This document shows, piece by piece, positions 6,909 to 11,666 of a DNA stretch of 11,666 nucleotides (position 1 is its first letter; every line of letters starts with the position of its first letter). This stretch comes from an uncultured Slackia sp. (GTDB lineage Bacteria; Actinomycetota; Coriobacteriia; Coriobacteriales; Eggerthellaceae): positions 1 to 11,666 of the forward strand of contig USEZ01000048.1 of assembly GCA_900553775.1 (NCBI GenBank). The letters run 5' to 3'. The notes beneath the pieces are model-generated. The model ran no database searches. It saw nothing but the letters and a program-made list of their open reading frames with translations, and had not been told where the DNA came from. A program made the position numbers and the translations under genes.

Positions 6909-8741
6909 ATGGGAATCGCAAAGGAATTCGCGCGGCCGTCGCTTCATAGCAGGCTTTCCGCGCAATGCGCCGATACGGCGCGCCGTTTGGGCGCCACGGC
7001 GCGCGGGACGTGTCCGGTCGATATGACACGCGCTCTCGTAGGGGTCGCCCATGCGCAAAGCTGCGGCAAATGCGTGCCATGCCGCATCGGGCTTTCCGCT
7101 TTGACGTCTATGCTCGAGGCGATCATCGACGGCAAGGCGGAACAAGATGCGCTCGTCCGCCTGAGGGCGCTGGCCGAGCATGTCAGAGGCGCTTCCGATT
7201 GCGCCATCGGATCTCAGGCCGCCGAACAGGTCCTGATAAGCCTTGCCGCTTTCGAAGACGATTTCGTGCAGCATATGGAGCACGGCAGCTGCCTGCGCAG
7301 CTCGTCCCAAGGCGTTCCCTGCATGGTGTCGTGCCCGGCCCATGTGGACGTGCCGGGCTATATCTCGCTTGCGGCGGCAGGCCGCTTCGACGACGCCGTC
7401 GAGCTGATCCGCAAAGACAACCCGTTTCCTTCGGCATGCGCCTACGTCTGCGAGCATCCGTGCGAGCAGACATGCCGGCGTGCCCTGGTCGACGACGCGG
7501 TGAACATCCGCGGCTTGAAGCGCTATGCCGTCGATCATGAAACGCGCCCTCGCGCTTCATCGCGCCTGGCGGATACGGGAAGGAAGATCGCCGTCGTGGG
7601 CGCCGGCCCCGCAGGCCTTTCGGCGGCTTACTATCTGGCGCGTCTCGGCCACGGTGTCACGGTGTACGAGCAATTCGAAAAGCCGGGAGGCATGCTGCGC
7701 TACGGCATTCCGAGCTATCGCCTTCCGAAGGATGTCCTCGATGCCGAAATCGATTCGATCCGAGCGGCGGGCGTGAGCATCGCATGCGGCGTCGAGGTGG
7801 GTGTCGACATGCCCTTCGACGACCTGCGTTGCGACAACGATGCGGTTTTCGTCGCTATCGGGGCCCATGGGGACAAAAAGACCGGTATCGAGGGAGAGGC
7901 GGCGCGCGGCGTGGTGTCGGCGGTCGAGATGCTGCGCGCGGTCGGCCGCGGGGATGCGCCCGATTGGAGCGGCCTGAAAGTGTGCGTCATCGGCGGCGGC
8001 AACGTGGCGATGGATGCCGCGCGCACGGCCGTTCGCCTGGGAGCGGAGAGCGTAAAGGCGGTATATCGCCGCCGCATCGCCGATATGACGGCCCTCTCGG
8101 AAGAGATAGAGGGCGCCTCAGCCGACGGCGTGCATATCGCCGCGCTGATGGCCCCGCTTCGCATTGTGGCCGACGAGTCGGGCGCGGTATGCGCGCTTGA
8201 GGTCCAGCCGCAGGTCACAGGCCCTGTTCGCGGCGGCAGGCCTGCGCCTGTCGAGGCGAACCGGCCTCCGGTCGCCCTCGAATGCGACATCGTGGTCGTG
8301 GCCATCGGCCAAGATGTCGTATCGGGCCCGTTTGCAGATCGCGGTCTTGCCTGCGAGCGCGGCACGTTCGTCGTCGACGACGCCTTGCGCTGCATTGGCC
8401 TATCCGACGTCTATGCGGGCGGCGACTGCATGCGCGGCCCCGCCTCCGCCATCGCCGCCATCGCCGACGGCAAGCAGGCGGCGCGCTCGATCGACGCCGC
8501 CTTGGGCTTTCGTCGCGAGGTGGCGCTCGATATGGCCTTGGAGCGCCCGCGCCTCGACGACCGGGTTCCCTGGGGTCGCGCGATGCTCGGCGAGCGCTCT
8601 CCCGAGGATCGCCGCCACGATTTCGATCTGGTCGAATACGGGTTCTCCGAGCAGGAGATGCGTCAGGAGGCGGCCCGATGCCTGAATTGCGACCATTTCG
8701 GGTGCGGCATTCTGCATAAGGAAGGAAGGCTGGCATGGTAG
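6909..8741 (+). CDS. NuoF-tail/GltD-like fusion: FeS flavoprotein NAD(P)H oxidoreductase of the hydrogenase
   Basis: A 610-residue redox protein, predicted to move electrons between NAD(P)(H) and the hydrogenase encoded next. ATG 6909 follows GGAGGA (6899-6904) by four bases. Residues about 45-120 resemble the C-terminal [4Fe-4S] domain of NuoF/HydB: SCGKCVPCR (C52, C55, C58) and a fourth Cys in SDCAIG (C98). The NuoF FMN/NADH-binding domain that normally precedes this is absent. From about 128 a GltD-like unit begins. It has an N-terminal double-cluster domain (C128, C138, C142, C177, C181, C185, C189); an FAD Rossmann motif GAGPAG (231-236) with YEQFEKPGGMLRYGIP; an NAD(P)-binding motif GGGNVAMDAAR (362 on); and the closing FAD motif DVYAGGDC. 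The tail carries another Cys group, CLNCDHFGC (C591, C594, C599). The gene overlaps the hydrogenase gene by seven bases. Whether NADH or NADPH is used cannot be decided here. Confidence 0.88.
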   Translation: MGIAKEFARPSLHSRLSAQCADTARRLGATARGTCPVDMTRALVGVAHAQSCGKCVPCRIGLSALTSMLEAIIDGKAEQDALVRLRALAEHVRGASDCAIGSQAAEQVLISLAAFEDDFVQHMEHGSCLRSSSQGVPCMVSCPAHVDVPGYISLAAAGRFDDAVELIRKDNPFPSACAYVCEHPCEQTCRRALVDDAVNIRGLKRYAVDHETRPRASSRLADTGRKIAVVGAGPAGLSAAYYLARLGHGVTVYEQFEKPGGMLRYGIPSYRLPKDVLDAEIDSIRAAGVSIACGVEVGVDMPFDDLRCDNDAVFVAIGAHGDKKTGIEGEAARGVVSAVEMLRAVGRGDAPDWSGLKVCVIGGGNVAMDAARTAVRLGAESVKAVYRRRIADMTALSEEIEGASADGVHIAALMAPLRIVADESGAVCALEVQPQVTGPVRGGRPAPVEANRPPVALECDIVVVAIGQDVVSGPFADRGLACERGTFVVDDALRCIGLSDVYAGGDCMRGPASAIAAIADGKQAARSIDAALGFRREVALDMALERPRLDDRVPWGRAMLGERSPEDRRHDFDLVEYGFSEQEMRQEAARCLNCDHFGCGILHKEGRLAW

Positions 8742-10528
8742 AGACGAACGAAACGTTTCTCGAAGACGCAGGCGAACAGACCGTCCGCGTCGTCGTCGAC
8801 GGCGTGCGCGTCGATGTTTCGGCGCATGCCACGGTTCTCGAAGCGGCGCGCACGGCGGGCGTCGACATCCCGACGTTGTGCTACCTGCAAGAGCTGAACG
8901 AAATCGGCGCGTGTCGCGTCTGCTTGGTCGAGGTGGAAGGCATAGAACACCTGGTGGCGGCATGCAACAGCCCCGTGTTCGACGGGATGACGGTGCATAC
9001 CGACACCCAACGCGTCCGCCTTGCCCGCCGCATGAACGTGCAGCTGATCCTTTCGCGCCACGATCGCCGGTGCCCGACGTGCTTTCGCAACGGGACATGC
9101 CGCCTGCAGGCGCTGGCCGACCGCATGGCCATCCACGACGTTTTGTTTCCGACGAGTTTCGACGCCGATCCGGTGGACAAGCGCTTCCCGCTCGTCAAAG
9201 AGCCCGCGAAATGCATCTCGTGCCTGCGTTGCGTTTCGGTGTGCGAGAAAAGCCAGGCGTTGTCGGTATGGGCGCTTGTCGACTCGGGCTCGCGCAGCCG
9301 CGTGGACGCGGTGGCGAAAGACGACTGCTCGTATTGCGGCCAGTGCATCACCCATTGCCCCGTAGGGGCGTTGCACGAGCGAAGCGATATCGCCTCGGTG
9401 TTCGACGCCATCGCCGATCCCGATACGATAACCATCGCCCAGATCGCCCCATCGGTGCGCACATCGTGGCACGAAGGGCTCGATGTAGCGTGCGACCAGG
9501 CTTCCTGCGGCCGCTTGGTGGCGGCGGTGCGCAAGCTCGGATTCGACTACGTGTTCGATACCGATTTTGCGGCCGATATGACCATCATGGAGGAGGGGAG
9601 CGAGCTTTTACACCGCCTCGAATCGGGGGCGGCGGCGCCGATGTTCACGTCGTGCTGTCCCGGATGGGTGCGTTTCCTCAAGGCGCGTTATCCCCACATG
9701 ACCGAAAGGCTTTCCACGACGAAATCCCCCCAGCAGATCTTCGGCGCTCTGGCCAAGACCTACTATGCGAAGCTGCTCGGGGTAGACCCGTCGAAGCTGT
9801 ACGTGGTGTCCTACATGCCTTGCATCGCCAAGAAGGCCGAGCGCGCCTATCCCGGCATGGATTCCAACGAGGGCGTCTGCGATGTGGATGCGGTGCTGAC
9901 CGTGCGCGAGCTGCAGCGCCAGATCAAATCGCGCTTCGTCAACGTGGCGCTGCTCGACGAAGAGGAGTTCGACGAGCCGCTCGGCACCGCGACGGGCGCG
10001 GGCCATATCTTCGGCGTGACGGGCGGCGTGATGGAGGCCGCGCTGCGTTCGGCCTTCTTCCTCGCGACGGGGCACGACCCCGATCCTGATGCCTTTAGAG
10101 ACATCCGCTTCGACGGCATCGAACGCGGTTGGCGCGAGAAGACGTTCGACATCGCAGGCCGCACGCTGCACATTGCGGCGGCAAGCGGCCTCGCAAACGC
10201 CGACGCGCTGTGTGCCGCTATCGACCGCGGCGAGGTGTCCTACGATTTCGTGGAGGTCATGGCGTGCCCGGGAGGCTGCGTGGGAGGCGGCGGACAGCCG
10301 ATTTTCGACGGGTTGGAACTGGCGGAGTCGCGCGGCAGGGTGCTGCGTTCCATCGACAAAGCAAGCCCCGTGCGCCTGTCTCACAGAAACCCGTCGGTTC
10401 AGGCGTGCTACGAGGATTTCCTCGGCGCCCCTTTGTCGGATAAAGCCGAGCGGCTGCTTCACAGCGATCACGCCGATTGGTCGATGCCATGCGCGGTAGG
10501 CGTGAGCGGTCCGTGCGCAACGGCGTAG
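8735..10528 (+). CDS. hydA: [FeFe]-hydrogenase, group A, NAD(P)-linked type
   Basis: Cytoplasmic H2-activating enzyme (597 aa); no signal peptide. A ribosome binding site (AAGGAAGG, 8722-8729) precedes the ATG by five bases, inside the end of the upstream gene. Domains in order: plant-type/NuoG-like [2Fe-2S] (C49, C60, C63, C77); a His-Cys3 [4Fe-4S] site (H109, C113, C116, C122); a two-[4Fe-4S] ferredoxin domain (C160, C163, C166, C170 and C198, C201, C204, C208); then the H-cluster domain. Signature L1 is TSCCPGW (C307, with proton-path C308), L2 is MPCIAKKAE (C363), and L3 is EVMACPGGCVGGGGQP (C511, C515), all canonical for active group A enzymes. The C-terminal small-subunit-like region (from about 560) holds YEDFLGAPLSDKAERLLH. 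Pairing with a GltD-like oxidoreductase matches the glutamate-synthase-linked group A2. It needs HydEFG maturation, encoded elsewhere. Electron direction (H2 uptake or evolution) is not determined by sequence. Confidence 0.96.
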   Translation: MVETNETFLEDAGEQTVRVVVDGVRVDVSAHATVLEAARTAGVDIPTLCYLQELNEIGACRVCLVEVEGIEHLVAACNSPVFDGMTVHTDTQRVRLARRMNVQLILSRHDRRCPTCFRNGTCRLQALADRMAIHDVLFPTSFDADPVDKRFPLVKEPAKCISCLRCVSVCEKSQALSVWALVDSGSRSRVDAVAKDDCSYCGQCITHCPVGALHERSDIASVFDAIADPDTITIAQIAPSVRTSWHEGLDVACDQASCGRLVAAVRKLGFDYVFDTDFAADMTIMEEGSELLHRLESGAAAPMFTSCCPGWVRFLKARYPHMTERLSTTKSPQQIFGALAKTYYAKLLGVDPSKLYVVSYMPCIAKKAERAYPGMDSNEGVCDVDAVLTVRELQRQIKSRFVNVALLDEEEFDEPLGTATGAGHIFGVTGGVMEAALRSAFFLATGHDPDPDAFRDIRFDGIERGWREKTFDIAGRTLHIAAASGLANADALCAAIDRGEVSYDFVEVMACPGGCVGGGGQPIFDGLELAESRGRVLRSIDKASPVRLSHRNPSVQACYEDFLGAPLSDKAERLLHSDHADWSMPCAVGVSGPCATA

Positions 10529-10553
10529 AAAGGCCGGAAGGACGATATTTCAG

Positions 10554-10586
10554 GCTCGGCGGGCGGCGGTGCCCGCCGAGCTTTTT
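10554..10586 (+). terminator. Intrinsic terminator after the hydrogenase gene
   Basis: A perfect 11-base-pair stem, GCTCGGCGGGC (10554-10564) with GCCCGCCGAGC (10571-10581), closes a six-base loop and is followed directly by TTTTT (10582-10586). It starts 25 bases after the hydrogenase stop codon and marks the end of the two-gene hydrogenase unit. Confidence 0.93.
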
Positions 10587-10748
10587 CCCGAAGATGTTTT
10601 TTGGACGGAATATGCAGCGGACAGGCATAGATGCACTTCTTGAAATCCGCATTTCACCAGGCAATATGGATTGGTTTCTCCGCTGTTTTCTCCTATATGC
10701 ACAAGCTATGCAAAATGGTGGATATATAAGCGAAAAACATGCTGAAAA

Positions 10749-10775
10749 CTCCTCGAAATATGGGCTTGAGGGGAG
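10749..10775 (+). promoter_or_regulatory. Possible hairpin masking the ribosome binding site of the micro-operon
   Basis: CTCCTCGA (10749-10756) can pair with TTGAGGGGAG (10766-10775), with a two-base bulge and a G-U pair, around a nine-base loop. The 3' arm contains the whole ribosome binding site GAGGGGAG (10768-10775) of the small gene at 10780. If it forms, it would limit translation initiation. Inferred by eye, without an energy calculation. Confidence 0.35.
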
Positions 10776-10779
10776 TATT

Positions 10780-10833
10780 ATGGCGGGCATCGGCGGAGCG
10801 GAACCGAACGAGAAAAAGGAGTGGTATCGATGA
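10780..10833 (+). CDS. Very short ORF (17 aa) leading the micro-operon
   Basis: Encodes MAGIGGAEPNEKKEWYR, a hydrophilic peptide I cannot match to a family. Evidence for translation is the strong ribosome binding site GAGGGGAG (10768-10775), four bases before the ATG, and the ATGA overlap with the next small gene (10830-10833). That overlap is typical of coupled genes. It could be a leader peptide whose translation controls the downstream membrane peptide. Alternatively the ribosome binding site and overlap are coincidental and only the second small gene is real. The frame is open further upstream, but that extension runs back through the hydrogenase terminator and is not credible as coding. 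Confidence 0.4.
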   Translation: MAGIGGAEPNEKKEWYR

Positions 10834-10949
10834 CCGAACGCGAATCGTCCCTGCGAAGCGCTTGTATGCCTGTTGTTTCAACCATCGCATTTATCTGCGG
10901 TGTTGCTTGTCTTTGCCTGGTTGCGCTCGTGATGATGGGGGCGCTTTAG
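10830..10949 (+). CDS. Small Cys-containing single-pass membrane protein (39 aa)
   Basis: A 39-residue peptide. Start ATG 10830 follows AAAGGAG (10815-10821) by eight bases. After a short charged N-terminus (MTERESSLRS) almost everything to the stop is hydrophobic: residues about 13-39 form one transmembrane helix ending VMMGAL. There are four Cys: C12, and C23, C27 and C29 within the helix. The upstream stop TGA overlaps its ATG. No family was recognised. Its size and shape resemble small accessory subunits of membrane transporters or oxidases, but no such partner gene is adjacent, so no function is assigned. The strong ribosome binding site and clean transmembrane profile make it more likely real than chance. 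Confidence 0.55.
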   Translation: MTERESSLRSACMPVVSTIAFICGVACLCLVALVMMGAL

Positions 10950-10958
10950 AAGCGCACG

Positions 10959-11022
10959 ACGCATATCGCGAAACCGCACGCCGTATTTCGGGCATCCTCG
11001 GAATCGAACGATATGCGTTTTT
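10959..11022 (+). terminator. Possible terminator or structured 3' end of the micro-operon
   Basis: ACGCATATCG (10959-10968) and its exact reverse complement CGATATGCGT (11009-11018) enclose about 40 bases. A smaller hairpin, CGAAA (10969-10973) with TTTCG (10986-10990), starts immediately inside the outer stem. The outer 3' arm runs into TTTTT (11018-11022). It begins ten bases after the stop of the 39-residue gene. The long loop makes it an unusual terminator; it could instead be a folded RNA element. Confidence 0.4.
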
Positions 11023-11056
11023 ATGCATAAGAGAGAAGCACGAAGGTGTTTCTTCG

Positions 11057-11100
11057 CAATAGGGGCCGCAAGGATGATTTCTCGCTTGCGGCCCCTATTG
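11057..11100. repeat. Perfect 16-bp inverted repeat without a T-run
   Basis: CAATAGGGGCCGCAAG (11057-11072) and its exact reverse complement (11085-11100) flank a 12-base spacer. Neither side carries a T-run, so it is not a standard intrinsic terminator. A smaller hairpin, CGAAG-N6-CTTCG (11041-11056), abuts it on the left. It lies between the micro-operon and the end of gdhA. It may be a transcript-end stabiliser, a protein binding site or a bidirectional factor-dependent terminator. Confidence 0.8.
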
Positions 11101-11125
11101 CTGCCTGCGGCACGGCGGCGAGCGC

Positions 11126-11167
11126 AAAAAAAGCCCCGCGTTCCGCTTGCGCGGAGAAACGCGGGGC
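11126..11167 (-). terminator. Intrinsic terminator of gdhA
   Basis: On the minus strand the arms AACGCGGGGC (11158-11167) / GCCCCGCGTT (11133-11142), as written on the plus strand, form a ten-base-pair stem. A second CCGC/GCGG stem (11143-11146 with 11151-11154) lies inside. Seven A residues at 11126-11132 become a TTTTTTT tract in the minus-strand transcript. It starts about 42 bases after the gdhA stop, a normal position for a terminator. Confidence 0.88.
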
Positions 11168-11209
11168 CGTGCGCACGAGCGCGAGCGGTTTTGCCGCTGC
11201 GGATTTTCG

Positions 11210-11666
11210 CTAGACGATACCCTGCGCCATCATGGCGTTGGCAAGCTTGTTGAAACCTGCGATGTTGGCGCCGACCACGTAATTGTCGGGGCGTCCCACT
11301 TCGGCGGCGGCATCGGCGGCGGCATGGTAGATGTTCACCATGATGCCGTTGAGCTTCGCGTCGACCTCTTCGAAGCTCCACGAAAGACGCTCGGAATTCT
11401 GGCTCATCTCAAGGCCCGAGGTGGCCACGCCGCCTGCATTGGAGGCCTTGCCGGGGAAGAAGGCCACGCCCGCCTCGATAAGGTAGTCGGTCGCATCGAG
11501 GGTGGTGGGCATATTGGCGCCTTCGGCGACCACCTTGCATCCGTTGGCGGCGAGCATCTTGGCGTCTTCGATGAACAGCTCGTTTTGCGTCGCGCAGGGC
11601 AGGGCGATATCGCACGGGATGCTCCACACGCCGCGGCCTTCGTGGTATTCGGATCCTGCGACGCGC
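11210..11666 (-). CDS. gdhA: NADP-type glutamate dehydrogenase, C-terminal part (cut by window edge)
   Basis: The last 151 codons of a hexameric glutamate dehydrogenase (full length about 445 aa), which interconverts 2-oxoglutarate plus ammonium and glutamate. The 5' two thirds, with the catalytic Lys and glycine-rich substrate motifs, lie beyond the window. Recognisable family blocks are PCDIALPCATQNEL, VVAEGANMPTTLDATDYL, FFPGKASNAGGVATSGLEMSQN (with the Ser of the SGLEM substrate-site motif) and the closing NYVVGANIAGFNKLANAMMAQGIV. These match the GdhA type found in enterobacteria and many anaerobes. NADP specificity is the family norm and is not shown by the residues visible here. The gene ends at TAG (plus-strand 11210-11212), followed by its own terminator. 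It converges on the hydrogenase module and micro-operon. Confidence 0.95.
   Translation of the reverse strand, partial: RVAGSEYHEGRGVWSIPCDIALPCATQNELFIEDAKMLAANGCKVVAEGANMPTTLDATDYLIEAGVAFFPGKASNAGGVATSGLEMSQNSERLSWSFEEVDAKLNGIMVNIYHAAADAAAEVGRPDNYVVGANIAGFNKLANAMMAQGIV

Noticed and set aside
10477..10779. Plus-strand frame upstream of the 17-codon ORF, running from inside the hydrogenase gene
   Set aside because: It spans the hydrogenase terminator hairpin, begins inside hydA and has no protein-like composition; only the last 17 codons have a start with a ribosome binding site.
11023..11253. 76-codon plus-strand frame across the hairpins into gdhA
   Set aside because: It is built from the inverted repeats and the antisense of gdhA, is Arg/Ala-rich, and has no ribosome binding site.

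Overview
The window looks like chromosomal DNA from a high-GC, anaerobic actinobacterium, most likely of the class Coriobacteriia (Eggerthellaceae-like). That assignment is an inference. It rests on the high GC content, GTG/ATG starts with purine-rich ribosome binding sites, actinobacterial-looking regulators and UvrA, and a strictly anaerobic [FeFe]-hydrogenase module. No rRNA, tRNA, CRISPR array, insertion sequence or phage gene was seen.

Left part (1-2386): a NarL/DesK-type two-component pair. The membrane histidine kinase (78-1331) and LuxR-type response regulator (1321-2013) overlap by 11 bases. A small secreted or membrane-anchored YxeA-family protein (2036-2386, minus) converges on them, 22 bases away.

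Middle (2387-6562): a divergent intergenic region with a plausible promoter, then uvrA (nucleotide excision repair damage sensor). uvrA is translationally coupled, through an ATGA overlap, to a one-pass membrane protein of unknown function. A hairpin with a T-run follows in the next 346-base gap.

Right-centre (6909-10528): a two-gene redox module with overlapping genes. The first product joins the iron-sulphur end of NuoF/HydB (without its FMN domain) to a GltD-like FAD/NAD(P)H oxidoreductase. The second is a complete group A [FeFe]-hydrogenase with all H-cluster ligands and five accessory cluster sites. Together they are expected to couple H2 oxidation or evolution to NAD(P)(H), as in the glutamate-synthase-linked (group A2) hydrogenases. 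A strong terminator closes the unit. The H-cluster maturases HydE, HydF and HydG are not in the window.

Right end (10587-11666): an AT-richer stretch carries two very small overlapping genes, a 17-residue peptide and a 39-residue cysteine-containing membrane peptide. A run of hairpins follows, then the 3' third of an NADP-type glutamate dehydrogenase gene (gdhA, minus strand, cut by the window edge) with its own terminator. The most unusual items are the NuoF-tail/GltD/hydrogenase architecture and the hairpin-flanked micro-operon.
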